Source: Spongospora subterranea f. sp. subterranea
Lineage: Eukaryota; Endomyxa: Phytomyxea; Phytomyxea; Plasmodiophorida
Assembly: GCA_049724395.1 (NCBI GenBank)
Contig: JAUGWO010000013.1
Location: 186,001 to 250,000 of the forward strand
Length of the DNA: 64,000 nt
Reading direction: 5' to 3'
The translations under genes and the position numbers were made by a program. Positions within the stretch are counted from its first letter, which is position 1; the number at the start of each line of letters is the position of its first letter. This document shows, piece by piece, positions 45,784 to 59,159 of this stretch. The notes beneath the pieces are model-generated. The model did not search any database. It worked only from the letters and a program-made list of their open reading frames with translations, and had not been told where the DNA came from.

Positions 45784-48700
45784 ATGGCGATCGGGCGAAG
45801 GGGCGGGCGCCAGCTGATCCGCCGTGATCCGTCATGGACTACTGATAATTTATCCGATTCGGATTCTTCACCACCAGCGCCATCTACCCCCAAAAATCCC
45901 ATTGTTTTTCAAGGTCCAATTCCGAGCATTCGCAAATCCTCGTCGAAACTAAAACGCGCTACCGGGTTCTCATCACGTCTCAAAGATGAAGAAGCCCTTA
46001 CTACGAACACACAAACAAGCCATAGCGCTTCAGCCTATTCCAATAATGAAGATCGTTGGGATTTACAGCATGAATTTATGGATCACGTTCTGTCATGGGA
46101 TTTAGCCAAGGACGACACCGATCGTAGCCCAATGCAGTTACGGAATTCGTTCGCGCACGTCGATGACTACGTCAGCATGTTCACTTCGCTGTTGTTCGAG
46201 GATCTTCGAGCTAATTTGGTGTCGGGCCTGGAGGAAAACTCTCGCCACATTACTCGAGCTCCACTCTCATTTACTCAAACATCAGATATAGTCACCCCGA
46301 CGGCCACCGTTCGTGCCAAGCTGATTTTTAGCGGCGAGATCTCTGCCAAAGACTTCATCCAGTTGACATTTGACAACGACCGCACCATCATCGCCTACGT
46401 TGTTGATTCATGTACGTCTCATTCGGATTCCCAATGGAAGTTGTTGACGCTCCGGATCCGATTACCGCGCCCTGAGATCATCTACGCCGACCAATCATCG
46501 GTCATGGCCGTTCTTCTTGGCACGTCGATCACGTCTAGTCGCGAATTTGTTGCCCTGAAATCCTGCGCCACGGTCGGTATCGTTTTGTCACGCCCCCCAG
46601 GGTAGCGTTATTGTACGGGTAACGCTAACATGGTGCTTTACGATACAGTCGCGATTGTTGCCGTTTCTCCTACAGCCAACGGCAGACAGGGGCGATGGGA
46701 ATTCGGCCCCGATCGACCTGCCTGACCCGGCATGGGATCAAGTACCAACACTGTTAATGCAGCGCCTGGAACAGGACCTAAATCCCGATCAGCTTGAGGC
46801 GGTTAAGCAATGTGCCGCATTCCGATCACCTTTTTCACTTATTCAGGTTAATATGACACCGTTCCACCGAATATTTCCTCGTTTTGTTCACCGTTAATCT
46901 GACACAATTGATTAGGGTCCACCTGGTACGGGAAAGACCAAGACCGTTCTTCATCTGCTGAACGTTCTCCATTTGAGTATGTACCAGCGCCATTACCTTT
47001 CGGTAATTGCCGCCTCGTTAAGATCCCTGCAGCGTGACAGCCCACCGTCCACCGCTCCTTCCCTCAAAATGGACTATAGTGATGTGGCCTCATCCTCTGT
47101 TCCCTTGTCCGACGCCTTTGAGTTCATCGCTCAGGTTATCGCATTACCCCATATTAATCCGAGTCAGGCGACCTCTATCGAACGCATAGAAGCCACAGTT
47201 TTTATCCTAATCATCACAGTTTTACTTTTTTCGTTTACGAGAGCAAAATCGAGATCGTTTATTTTTCAAGTTTTTGCTGATTTTAATGGGTTTTAGTCTC
47301 ATTTGACACCTTCCTCGTCGTCCGGGCCGTTCCAGATTCTGCCGCGACCAAGGATCCTTGTCTGTGCGCCGAGCAACGCCGCCGTTGACGAGATTGTTGG
47401 ACGGCTCGCCGTTGAGCGTTTATTAGATGGGAATGGCCTGCCGTACACGCCCGATATTGTTCGGATTGGGCGTCCTTCCAGTATCAGGGATGGTGCAGTA
47501 AAGGACAACATCAGTTTAGATCATTTGGTCGATGCCTTCTTTCGTTATAGCCCTGGTACGATATCATTCCCAATCCATCATCAACCCACACCTTTTGTTT
47601 AAGTTTATGTTGTTGATTTAGCACAATTAAAGGAGAGAATGATCCTGGTCGATCAGCATAGGAAGAGGGTCGGCATGAATCTCAAGAAGGTCTTTTTCCT
47701 TCGCCTTTTAAATTTTCGATTTCAATTGTGCGATACTGTTCGCTTTTTATCTCAGCTAACATGGTTTACAATTTAAAATTGTTTTTCGTAATTGTGACTA
47801 TCGAATCTCAGATGCAGGATTATGTGCTCCATGTTCGAGCTACATCAACTCCATGCGATTTGAATGCCCTCGCTGTTCAGATTACCTCGTTTGCCGAAGA
47901 GAGGTACTTTGATAACGCTATTTTATCGTAAATTCTATCTCGTTGTCGCTGTGTTTGATTTGGGTTTACGTCTTTGTTGTGCTGTAGCCAATGCATTTCT
48001 ACGTTAGATATCGTATTGGATTGGAGTATCAGCGGCTGGAGATGGTGCGTGACAACCGTAAAGAGGTTGCTAATGCGCGTCTTCAGGAATCGTTCTTGGA
48101 CCAGGCTCAAATTGTGTTCAGCACCTTGAGTGGCACCCAAAGTAATCTGATATTATCTCGTAGTTTTCCTGTCATATATGTTGCTTTGCTTTTTTTTTTT
48201 TTTTCGTTTTAAATCATAAAACTACTGTGAGCTTGGTTTTGACGCATTAAACACACAGGCCGGTTTTTAGCAGGTTCCGGTTCACAGCGAGGTTTTGACG
48301 TTTGCATCATCGATGAGTGCGCCCAATGCGTAGAAGCGTCCACCTTATTGCCCTTGGTTTGTCAATATTTACACGCATAAACAGTTTGGCTTTTGTGGTT
48401 TCAAGGTTTAGCTCTGTCTGGTTCGTCCTTTGAAATTCCAAAAAATCATGTTGATTAATCAGGTGGTTTTGGTAATTGTCGAGATTTAGGTGGGATATGG
48501 GGATATTCGCGTCGTGATCTTGGTGGGCGATCCTCGACAATTACCGGCGACCGTATTCATGACCGGTAATAGGGCTAGGATATATCAGCGGTCCATGTTC
48601 CAGCGCCTTCAAGAGGCTGGCCTTCCCTCGATCATGCTCACTCAACAATACAGAATGCATCCTGGTAAACTCAGTATTCACCAATCAACTATCACCTCGT

Positions 48701-49700
48701 TTCCCACCTTTCAGTTTACCGACTCATATTCGACCCTCATTTTCACTCACACTTGTTTATGAACGTTCGTGCTTGGTCCACTATGGTTTTTATCTGACCA
48801 ATCCTTTGCGTGCTGTCTTTTACAGAGATCCGTCAATTTCCGTCTCGGTACTTTTATTCTAATTCTTTGCGAGACGGCGGGCAAACGCTATTGTATTCAC
48901 CCGATTACTACACTGATCGACGCTTCGGCCCGTATCTTTTCTTCGACTTGACAGGTCGTGAATTGCGTCAAAGATCGGTTCGCAATGCCACTGAAGCGGC
49001 GTTCATTGCCCAGCATATAGGTATGCGCCTCTTCATATCCCATGGACCATTTTATTTTTCTCTGACATAATTCTGCACTGATTTCTTCTGTCTCTCATCA
49101 CGTTTGGTCGTAGACGCGTTGATTACGTCGTTTCCTGCGGTTAATCCTAACACGATTGCGGTTGTGACGCCGTATTTATCGCAGGTTGCCTGTGTTAAAG
49201 GTGCACTACGATCCCTGACTCCTCCACTGGATGATGTGGTTGAAGTGACCACGATAGACAGCTTCCAAGGTCGCGAAAAAGATATTGTCTTATTCTCTTG
49301 CGTCAGATCCGGATCTGGTCAGTCCTGTTCTTATTCCGTCTGTGTTTTCCGCTTTGAGTTTTGCTTTTGCATCGTCAGCTGTGCATTAATCTCTGTTTTG
49401 TTTCAATTTGCTCTAGATATTCAGGTCAAATTATGTTTTTTATTGCAGTTTACGGTACTGATTTCATAAATTCGACTTTGCCAATAATGTTTTTTGTTAA
49501 CGCGGATCGTTACTGAGGCGGTTATATCTGTTTTAGGTGAGATTGGATTCGTCAAGGACGTGCGCCGTATGAACGTTGGTATAACTCGTGCCCGACACGC
49601 TATGTGGATTGTGGGTAATGCTGCTACCCTGCAATTATCAAAACCATGGGCTGCCCTAATTGACGATGCAAGGCGACGTAAACTGTATATTTCCTCGTAA
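45784..49700 (+). CDS. SEN1/senataxin-like superfamily 1B RNA/DNA helicase
   Basis: UPF1-like helicase family acting on RNA and R-loops (transcription termination) in the nucleus. The N-terminal ~270 residues are charged and low in complexity at first, then carry a family-specific beta-rich part. Motif I is QGPPGTGKTKTVLH, rebuilt across an intron at 46847-46915. Motif Ia is ILVCAPSNAAVDEIV, motif II VCIIDECAQCVEAS, motif III LVGDPRQLPATV, motif IV LTQQYRMHP, motif V TTIDSFQGREKDIVLFSCVR, and motif VI MNVGITRARHAMWIVGN. The insert between Ia and II (AAVDEIV onward to FSTLSG) has the stalk/prong-like helices of SEN1/UPF1. About ten short introns. Start ATG 45784; stop at 49700. SEN1/senataxin is the best fit by motif wording; SMUBP2 is less likely. 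Confidence 0.9.
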
Positions 49701-49810
49701 CATCCTTGATCACCGCCTTAATTTATTACATTATGTATAATCGTTTCGTCATTGATTCCTTTCGACGAATCCGAACATTGTTGCCATGACAGAGACCAAC
49801 TTCAATCAAG

Positions 49811-50347
49811 TCATTGTTTATTCGATGTTTTGGAGCGGCGTCGGGGGCACCTTTTTGTCGGAAGTAACCTAGGCAAGGGTAAACCTGACCCGGGCACTCC
49901 AGCTATGAATAACGGCTTGACTTTCTCGGCATGTAATGGGGAATACGGGCTATTGAATATGGCCTCGTTAAGTCCATAAGGCTTATACGCCATACCCTGA
50001 ATTTGATCAAATATGTCTTCGTGCGTCCTTAATTCGTGGTACGACGTTTCCAGCGGAGACCTTTCGAACACCCCGACGACGTCCACGTTCTGAATGGCCG
50101 GCATTATCGACTTCACCGGGTATATTCGCGCCAGAATGGGTTTCGGTTCGGACCAATTACGATGCAGCGTTTTTTTGTTTGATTCTTTGAGTTTTAGACC
50201 CCGAAATGCCCGACCTGTACGATCATGATGTGGACCAGTTATGGCGGCGATGTGAGGCGGGTTCAGTGCAACCAGAAATGGGACATTCACTGGCTTGTCA
50301 TGGACTGTCCCCAACTGTGTATTCACTTTAGACGATGATCTGCTCAT
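49811..50347 (-). CDS. Uncharacterised 178-residue protein
   Basis: Single open exon from ATG 50347 (MSRSSSKVNTQLGTVHDKPV) to a stop at 49811. Hydrophilic, Pro/Ser-rich and basic at the C-terminus (LPTKRCPRRRSKTSNKQ). The middle reads PAIQNVDVVGVFERSPLETS and HEDIFDQIQGMAYKPYGLNE, which looks like real protein sequence. No family is recognised. The frame is open a further 15 codons upstream without ATG. It is convergent with the helicase gene and ends about 110 bp from it. Confidence 0.55.
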   Translation of the reverse strand: MSRSSSKVNTQLGTVHDKPVNVPFLVALNPPHIAAITGPHHDRTGRAFRGLKLKESNKKTLHRNWSEPKPILARIYPVKSIMPAIQNVDVVGVFERSPLETSYHELRTHEDIFDQIQGMAYKPYGLNEAIFNSPYSPLHAEKVKPLFIAGVPGSGLPLPRLLPTKRCPRRRSKTSNKQ

Positions 50348-50392
50348 GGTACTGCCCACAATATCCTCTTGAATCAGTCGTGCAATAAACAC

Positions 50393-51196
50393 GGCACGCC
50401 AGACTTGACTGGAATTGTCTCACGTCGGCAATTGTTCCTAAAATTGTGTCTCAGTCAAATAACTTTACAAAGCGAATTAGATCACCACCGTCAATGTTTG
50501 CCCAAGCTGCAGTAATGAACGCGATAATCAATTAGCTACAGTAATAGCGTCCAAATATTTTGATGGATGAGACGAATCTGACTGTCCTGTTCTGGTCAAA
50601 ATTTCTGAGCGGCTGTCTGCTGCAGATCGTTTCGGCCATTTTTTCATTTTTACCCGATAATGTCAACCTAATTGTCGCAATAGATAGTATTACCGATGAA
50701 GACTGAAGGTTTTGTTGCAAGCGACTTGACAAGCACTCGACAGGCAGAATTTATTGTCGCAATCGGGCTTCAGATTCGCTGATTTGACTACTCAAGCTTT
50801 AACTTCAAAAAATTTCGGGTATTATTGCAGTCTTAGCTGTGTTCACTAATCAATGCGGTTCAACCAGCTCGCGATATTTGAAAGGAAAACGTACAACTTG
50901 GCAAGCGAATTCGCTGCAGGTTCTTTAAGGACCAATCGCGATCGCCAACGGCAGCTAGGTCTGTACTGCTTAGGTGAAGTTAAACACTATGAATGTGCAA
51001 TTTCTTGCGATTATACAGTACCACTACATCCTCTCGAGGCTTGTCGATAAGAAAATCAATGTTTCCTTCGATCAGGGATTCGTTCGAAACCGTGATAATT
51101 CCTGGAGTACCGTTCGGGGCTAAACAACATATTCTTATTGCGAGTTGTTTTGTATATCAGGTGTGTCTTGTTGATTTTCAAAGTGGAATATGATAT
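50393..51196. other. Intergenic, no supported gene
   Basis: Short ORFs only between the unknown protein and the trehalase 3' end. Confidence 0.4.
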
Positions 51197-54130
51197 TTAT
51201 ACAATAACTTGGCAATCAACAAAATTATTGGCAGCACAAGCTTCCAACGCGGCGGCATCGACCGCAAACTGATGATCCGATGTCGCCTTCAGAAATGCTA
51301 GTACAACCCCGTTTGTCCAGCCGAAACCGATCTGCTCAATGTACTCTCCGCCTTCTCCGGCTGACAATATTTACTCATCGTTTGTCTTATTCGGGAAGTT
51401 TATCGCTTGCCGTACCTGTTCCAATTTTTGTTGCATCATATTTTTCGTACATAAATCCAGTTCGCTTTTCAGCCAAAAAAGTGGTTTGTATCCATCTTCT
51501 AGCAATCTGAGTAGCGACATAAGCAGAAACTATATAAAAAAGCAAGATTATACTTCGCGTGCCAATTTCTGGGCTTCCGGTTTAGTTTTTTGCTGTGAGA
51601 GACCTTCAAACAGAATATGTTGTACTGGAGCCCAGGAATTGGGCCAATTCCATTGATAAAGATTCGACATCACCGGCAGAGCGCTGCTAGAAATACCACC
51701 AGGCTGTAATGTTCCATGAGAGGCAAATGAGGTAATCAGCTTCGATTCTAAGTTATTTTCAAATAAATACTGTCAGCCAAGTTTCGCTGTTTCGAGAAAC
51801 GGTACCTATCTCATCTGTCCTAGAATGTCCTTGCAGACATCCTCCCCATAACGGAAAATAATTGGACGACATACCGACTTGGCCATGTGTTTGAGCAACG
51901 AAATTGTAATCAAGCTAAACATTATAGGTCATGGACGATGACGAAACACAGTGCCAATATTACAAATTCTGCGTCGTCGTCTTTCCAGAAAACCTCTATC
52001 ATGGCTTCGACTCGCTTCGCATGAGCGTCTGGCTCACACAGTTCATTTCAGATGGATGAATGGCGCGACACAAAATAGACCTGTTTTAATATAGCAAGGA
52101 CAAACAAAAAGGTACCTTTGTAAAAATCAGAATCTCGATGACGCCCAGCTATTGAGTGGAGACTGGCTAGAGTCTTCTCAGCTTGGCAAAGCAAAACGTT
52201 CAAATCTACCGGGAGTATATTCATGGTTACGGTTTTATCCTCAGAAGTTACCCAACGATTCGAGAAATCCCATCCGCTCTGAACACACAAGCTTGGTCTG
52301 GGCTATAAAAACGAGCTATGATGACATACCTCAGCAGTAGCGGCAACATTACTGAAATACTGCTCCGTCCCGTTGTTTGGCAATGTTCTAGCCACGAGAA
52401 AATCGTGATCAAACATTTCAGGTCTCGGAACAGTAGATTCGCTATAATAACTGCAACGAATAAGCGCAGATAGAACTGATGAATGAAACAATGTTATACC
52501 GGTTCAATACATGAGACCGTTTGTCCGGTAAAGTGACAAGTATTGCATGTGCCCCTACTTTCATCCACCAAGAATATTCGCTGTCCAAAATGCCGAGAGC
52601 ATTAGTGAAGAAAACTGCACTCAATTTCAATTGTATTTGCTCAAATGAAACAACATAAAAAAAAATTGGGGTTGAACGCGAATTCATCGTAGCGACTTTT
52701 CAAAGTAAGAAACTTACTTCATAGCTTTCTGGTGATCGGAACGTTCAATGAGTGACTCAAAAACATCTTTGACCATGAGGGTTAGCATCGGCGGCTGAGA
52801 ACGCGTCAAGTAGTATCGGCGGGAACCATTTGGAACAACGCCTTGGTTGTCTTCGGCGTGATCGAGAAGATTTTCGACCAGACGTTGGGCGGTGTCGTGC
52901 ATGTCGACGGAGATCAAACCACGTACGATGAAAAACGTATCCCTACATCGCGTTGAACGATAAGAAAACGACGTAATGAGAAATATTCAGTCGATCTCAC
53001 CAATAATATGTCTCACGAAACCTATGAGACAATCAGAATCCTAATGGGTTAATTATCCATATTTGGAAAGGCGGTCATATAATGATTCAGCAAATTAAAC
53101 AGTTAAATCAGTGACTGTTACTGCTGGCGATATCCACTGAGAGTCTGCAGTCGGAAATCACTCAAAAACGTGAGGGAAAAGCGAAATCTAGTCATTTTAT
53201 AACGCAGCTGTAAATGACGATAAAACAAAAATACTAACCTGCCCCCTGGTATGATGAATATTGGGTGACGTGTCCGAAGAAGAGTATGCCTCATTGGGTT
53301 AACATTCACGTCGTCCGAAGGTCTGTACGACAGTTTTTTCCAAAATGAATTCACCCGTGTTGCATATGATCTTTAGGGACAATATCAGAGTACACTAATG
53401 ATAGAGAACATTACACACCTTAACAAATCGTCTTTGATTGAACCAATCATTGGCGGTTCTGTCATAAAATCGGCAGGAATTACTGGAATAAGATCGTCTC
53501 CGGCTGGGACGAAATATTTGCGGAGAAACGCAGCCAGATTCGCTTGAGAAACATCGGGAAGGGCTCGGAATGCGGCAAGAACAACATCAGGCTCAGCCAG
53601 TAGCGACATGTCCACGAAGTCTTTACTAGCATTGAACAAACCTGAAAGCCCCATGGTCTGCAATAACTCTCCCTAACAGTTACATATCAGGAAATCGGCA
53701 GATTTAAACAATGCGACCGTACATGGCAGAATACATCACATGCATCTCCCCGGAGATCGCTTAAATCCACTTGGTTAGGACCTTTTGATTTCGATAAATT
53801 GTACACAATGCCCAGCAAAACCAAACCTGCCAATCATGAAAACTAGATCAGTTTTCAATGATTTATGAAAGGAAGGGAGAATCTACCAATCAAAAATGAT
53901 CCAAAACAGCTAATAACAACAGACCGTCGGGGAGGTGAGATATCTGGCGTTTTGGATGACCCATTAGTCAAGAATTCATCGTCATCGCCAAGGGATTCAT
54001 CGTCACGCTGCTCATCTGCGTATGATATCGGCAAAAATCGAATCAATCCAAGTACCGCCGACCTATAAGTAGGACCCGTTCTTCTCTGATAACAACCTGC
54101 GCGTTGGCGTTGTCCATCAGGGATATTCCC
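51197..54130 (-). CDS. Trehalase (GH37), predicted type II membrane-anchored
   Basis: Hydrolyses trehalose to two glucoses. Order of blocks on the minus strand: acidic N-terminus (DEQRDDESLGDDDEFL), a hydrophobic helix (SVVISCFGSFLIGLVLLGIV), FCHGELLQTMGLSGLFNASK, FVDMSL, signature 1 PGGRFRETYYWDTFF (rebuilt across two introns), VPNGSRRYYLTRSQPPMLTL, signature 2 YQWNWPNSWAPVQHI, and GGEYIEQIGFGWTNG near the C-terminus, stop at 51197. The helix before the catalytic domain predicts a membrane anchor with the enzyme outside or lumenal. Many short introns. The first exon was followed to about 54120 but I found no in-frame ATG there, so the true start is unresolved. Confidence 0.92.
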
Positions 54131-54571
54131 GCACAGGCACGAATTGTCACGTTGGGAGATTGTAATGGGCAGATCTCCACATGTAGCCAACCCAGCAGGG
54201 GTGCTGGACGTTACACGTTATCGCCTATCTGTTGGCCAAACTAACTGTTGACTAAACCCCCCACCCAGTGTCAGGATCCTCTTGGCTCAAAGCGGCCTCG
54301 CTTTGAGGAATTCCTGTCAAGCATCAAACACTGGTTAAAGCAATTTTCGTCAGTGTTGTGAGGCAACCAAATTTGAGTCTCCTGAGTGGGGAGTAATTGT
54401 TGTTTTCTCAAACCACTTTCGAATCCTAGATGGTTTCTTGAGCATGCCTAATCGACTTGCAACATAACTCATTGCACAACACTAATCGTTATCTATTACG
54501 GGCACCTCTCACGCCGGATTCCAAACGAAGCCGAAACTTCACAGATAAAATAAAGTTTAATAACTGGCAGC

Positions 54572-56951
54572 TTAGTGATGTTCGGCCAACGATGCCGCAA
54601 TGGCCCTTTCAATGTCGCGCTGAGTTTCATCATCCACATCCATTGAGGCAGCAATGGCTCGTTGCAACTCGTGGTCGACATTGCCATTCATTGATTCGGC
54701 GATTGCCATCTCGAGATCGCTGTCGTGATTCGCAACCGTCGGGCGCAATGGTGCTTGCGGTGCCTCTTCTCCGATGGCTCTGAGAAACACATCTTCATTG
54801 TCATTCGCCGTTGAAGGAAGCCGTTCTTCAAGCGAGGCCGCAATAGCTCTGGCCAGCATTGAATCGTCGTTGCTATCAACGCCATAGGAATGCACCAGCT
54901 GCTGGGCGCGTAAATTTCGTTCTTGCTGGGCGACCGATTCGGCCGTGTTTCTATTACCAGTGGCATCGATACATGGGTTGATCCCGTGCTCGGTGGCTTT
55001 ATGCACATCCATCATGCGACGAGAAATATTCCGGGAGCAAAGTAAACATGGCACAGTTTTCGAACCGCACATCTGCTCATGATCCCATACTTGATTAAAA
55101 GGGAAACTGTCACAGCACCTGACCAAAAATCAGCAACGACAAAATCTAAAAAATCTAGGGAAAACGTGCCATTTACAAGGTTTCAGCCTGAACTGACAAT
55201 TATTGGCTTGATGGTCAGGTAATGTGGCGGAGTCGAATTTCTGTCCGCATTTACAGACCACTTCGACATGGAACAACGCGTTATGTTTCTCACGTTCACC
55301 GTTGGCAAAGATTCTGTCGCATTGATCGCAATGGTTATGGTTCGCTTTGTCTCTGACGACAAGGTCAGAGACCGAAAGTCAACTTTTTTAGAACTTCATT
55401 TGAGGAAAAATGTGCCATACTCACTGAAATATTCGTAAAAAGCGACAAAATATAAGAGATACGACAGTAACGCCGAATATTGATAACGTATTTGAGGTGA
55501 TGTTTAGAAATGAAATCACACACTCGCTGAAAAGAAAATTGATATCCATGTCGTTTCGTTACCTAACACTCATGACTTTGTGGCAGATCGGGCACGCCCA
55601 GTTATTGCGGGCGCACACAATAGAATGGCGGTCAAAAGCAGCTTTCGGAATTGGCCGCATACAGTTGTCACAGCGAATGGAGTTCGGATCTTGAATTTCT
55701 GATACGACAGAAGATGAACCAAGCTGTTTACCCACTGAAACAGAGTCGGCAGGAGGTTCCACCTAGCGAAGTGTAAGAAAGTGAACACCACTGGCAAACA
55801 CCAAGAAGAACACAAAAGAAGAAAGCGGAGCGATTCCGACGAGCAGTGCTTTGAAAATCGAAGCAAAATGGAGGCAAAACTCATCATCAAAATTAGTGGA
55901 AACAGTTAAAATAGAAGGGAAAACGGCAGAAAGAGTGAAGAGATGCTGGGAAACAGCAATTCGAATACCTGAGAAGTCGTTAAAGAAAAAGCGGCGGCAA
56001 CGCCATATGAGTGGACCGCAATATAATACCAAGAAGAACTAAATCCTGGCGTATCCGGATATACCACAACAGGATTATCGATATTTCCAGAAAATGTTCC
56101 AGAAATGGCTGACGGTCGATCTACCTTAGTTGACACGTATATGTCAGGGCGAGCATCAGGAGTCCGTGTCTCAATGACAATTTTGAAACCAAGTGTTGGA
56201 TCCCGTATTTTAACGCGAAAAAACTCTAGAAAAACATCAATCGCAACAATAGCGCAACATCCTGTTGAGCCTACTATACTGATCAGCCATAACATGACCT
56301 TGCTCGGAGTGATCCACTTCGATAACTGCAATTGGTTCCTCTTTTGGCGCTTCTTCTAAAGGCGAATCGAAGTCGACCTGTGACCAAAAATGAACCCAAC
56401 AGAACCATAACAATGATCTAAAAAACTACTTCGAGCGTCGTGTCGATAACGCAGCCGGCGGGAGGCTCCAAAGATGCGTTGTCCGGTTGGACAGCGGTGA
56501 CATGCAGAAGATAATCATCATGATGATATTTTACCATGATCGTATCACCACGAGTTAAAGCCGTGAACTTATGAAGAGCTTCCTCCAATCTAAAAACAAC
56601 CATGTCAGCTTGCGAACATTAACAAAAACGAAAAAAGAATTACGCAGCTTTGGGGTTCGGGATTTTCGTAAACGCAAATTGAGTTGGTTGAAGACGAACA
56701 AACGTAAGTTTGGGTAACCCGATGAGGGACAATTTAACTTCAGCGCCGTCCGACAAGAGGAGGTTTTCCATCATCCAGTTGGGCAAGAATGCAGCGTCAT
56801 CTTGGGCAGTGAATTCCAGGACACCGCAATGCGAAACGCGTCCGAACACAACATTGCTGATCTTGAATATGACCGGACTCGGCATGGGATTATTCCCAAA
56901 ACGCAGGAGCAGCGAACGCAACACCGTGTCTGGAAGAACAACTGAAATCAA
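54572..56951 (-). CDS. UFD1-domain / zinc-finger protein (plant PRLI-interacting factor K type) with four C-terminal UIMs
   Basis: The N-terminal UFD1 double-psi barrel reads SVVLPDTVLRSLLLRF, HCGVLEFTAQDDAAFLPNWM, LPKLTFVRLQPTQFAF, LTRGDTIMVKYHHDDYLLHV and CVIDTTLEVDFDSPLEE. A middle pre-peptidase-like domain follows (FKIVIETRTPDARPDIYVST..WYYIAVHSYG). Next are TRAF/XAF1-type zinc fingers: CDNCMRPIPKAAFDRHSIVC, WACPICHKVM, CDQCDRIFANGEREKH, VCKCGQKFDSATLPDH, CLLCSRNISRRMMDVH. This order is that of Arabidopsis-type PRLI-interacting factor K. The C-terminus adds four UIM-like helices: SMLARAIAASLEE, DLEMAIAESMNG, ELQRAIAASMDV and DIERAIAASLAE. It probably links ubiquitin chains to Cdc48/p97. 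Introns are short. A 5' exon before 56951 is likely, since TTTCAG precedes the barrel. Confidence 0.88.
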
Positions 56952-58066
56952 GTCTTAAAACACCATTACAAACATAGAGTATCCAATAAATGTAAAACGA
57001 CAGCCCGAAGTGAAATCTGTGCAAAATATTAGAGCAGATCTTACCAACTGAATTTGATAAACAACCTGATTTATAAAATAACGGAGGAATTGAACAAACA
57101 CAATCAAGTTAAACGTCATAACTGAAACGCCGAATGACGAAGCTGCACAAAATCACTAACTCTTATCCCCCTCCTCGACATCCTTCCCGGAGGCAAGAAA
57201 GAGTGCAGAATATGCAGGCATTGTCACCTCAAATCCCGCCATGGCTTAATGACCGAATACTTGGGCCCTAATGACAAATTCATCCGCAATAGAGCGTGGC
57301 GATATGGCGTCAAGAAATTCGACGCGTACGCTTGTGGCTGATAGACCGGTGTGCACCAGCCATCAAAGTGCATGTGCCACTTAGATTGCCACTGCCAACA
57401 AGTTCGCCCAGTGCCACCGTCGACCATTTCGATCTAGGATAAACTCTTGATATTGTTCTGACCAGTTTGTTTGAATATTTATAGCCGTCTCATGCAACCA
57501 AAATGGTGAAAAGTTGAATGTCTGTGTTGTAGTTTCGTATTAGTGTCTGGATGTCCAGTCTTAAGGTTTGAACAGTCGACTGATTTCACTCTGAGTTCTC
57601 ACTACCTTTCTATGTCAGTGTGATCTTATCGATGTTTGACCAATTGCGCGTACCAATATCTACCCACATTAAGCACATGAACTCAAAGCGGAAACTCAAC
57701 CGGCAACCTTACAAACAACACGCGGTAAATACCCAATGGAAAACAGTATCTTTGGGTATTCTTCCGCCTTTGGACCGTGAGTCCGAGTTCTAAACTGTCA
57801 CATCTACATTCAGGACAACAGTAGTTCTTCCAGTATTCCATTATCAATCAGAGAGTGTTAACTCAAAAACTGTAATGATGACTGGTAAACAAGAACTGTT
57901 GCGACAGTGGTTGTCCTGGGGGAGAGTTCCAAATGAACGTTAAAACCGAAAAGATCTGACCAATTATGGGTTGACTACTTCAACTACCTTGTGAATTTAT
58001 CACAGAAATAAATTGCATTTGGAGAATTTTATTTTTTTGTACGTGAACTTCCCCTTTTTGATAAAT
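56952..58066. other. Intergenic 1.1 kb, no supported gene
   Basis: May contain a 5' exon of the UFD1-type gene near 57045-57120, where a GTAAG donor on the minus strand ends a short open segment. The minus ORF 57224-57427 is unrecognised. Confidence 0.35.
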
Positions 58067-59159
58067 TTAGCTCCACCCAGCCGACGCAGCGGGAGGTTCA
58101 GCAGCCCAATCTTGTGTATCGGGAACGTTAGCGCCCCACGAGGTTGGCATTTCCATATTTGCAACCAACTCAGGAGCACCCCATTCCCCACTTGGTGCCG
58201 GTACAGGCATGGGCTCAGTGCCGTAATCAGCTTCGGTGATCATGCCCTGTTTCTCAGCTTCGGCCTTCTCGGATTCTTCAGGCTCGCGGTAGATGAAAAG
58301 ATCAACCATCACGTCCCATTCCTGGGCTCGGGATAGGGCACCACGAAGACGCAACACCTCCCGTGACAATAACCAATACAAGGTGGCAATCGCGTGCTTG
58401 CTCTTGTTGTTGGCGGGGATGCAAACATCGACGTTGTCTAGAGGTGAGTCGGTGTCACAGAAGGCGATGACGGGGATATTCACATATGTGGACTCGGTGA
58501 TGGGCTGGTGATCAGCGCGAGGGTCAGTCACGACTAACAATCGCGGCTCCATAAACTTCTTCTGGATCTGGTTGGTAAACGTGCCCGGGTTCCAGCGGCT
58601 GGCGACATAACGTGTGCCAGTGTACTGAGAGAACTTGTAGACAGCGCGTTGCCCCCATATGCACCTGATAAAAAGCCAATAAACACTAAAAATGGGCGCA
58701 GTAAAGAGTGATAACACAGCAAATTTGAAATGTGGTTGACGAAATGACAACGAAAGAAAACACTAGAAGTTGCATGTTTAAACCTCATGAAAGAACACAA
58801 AAGAAACCAACTTTATCAACAATGGTGAGGGCGCTAACAGGTCAAATATGGCACTCACGGTTGGAGATGACACAGATATCATCCGGGTTCTCGATAGCGA
58901 CGATGACACGGGCGGCCAACATCAACTTTTCCCAGGTCTTCTCAAGGTTGATGATGTGAACGCCAGTTGAGGCAGAGCGTTTGAACACATATTCTTAAAT
59001 GAGAGATCAGTATTGGCAAATTGAAATGACGCTCGCCATCTAGCGATAGTGATTACCTGCCATACTGGCATCAACATTACGAGCGCCTAGATGCACTTCA
59101 GCTGCGAGCATGAGCTGCAGGTCCTCAGGGGACATGGCCAACGGAGTCTTCTTCACCAT
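58067..59159 (-). CDS. RPSA: 40S ribosomal protein SA (uS2)
   Basis: Small-subunit ribosomal protein needed for 40S maturation. Three exons on the minus strand. The first starts ATG 59159 ([35 protein letters not shown]). The second carries [20 protein letters not shown] and [18 protein letters not shown]. The last has [80 protein letters not shown] and the acidic C-terminus with W-containing repeats ([23 protein letters not shown]). Stop TAA at 58067. The W-repeat tail is typical of eukaryotic RPSA. Confidence 0.97.
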
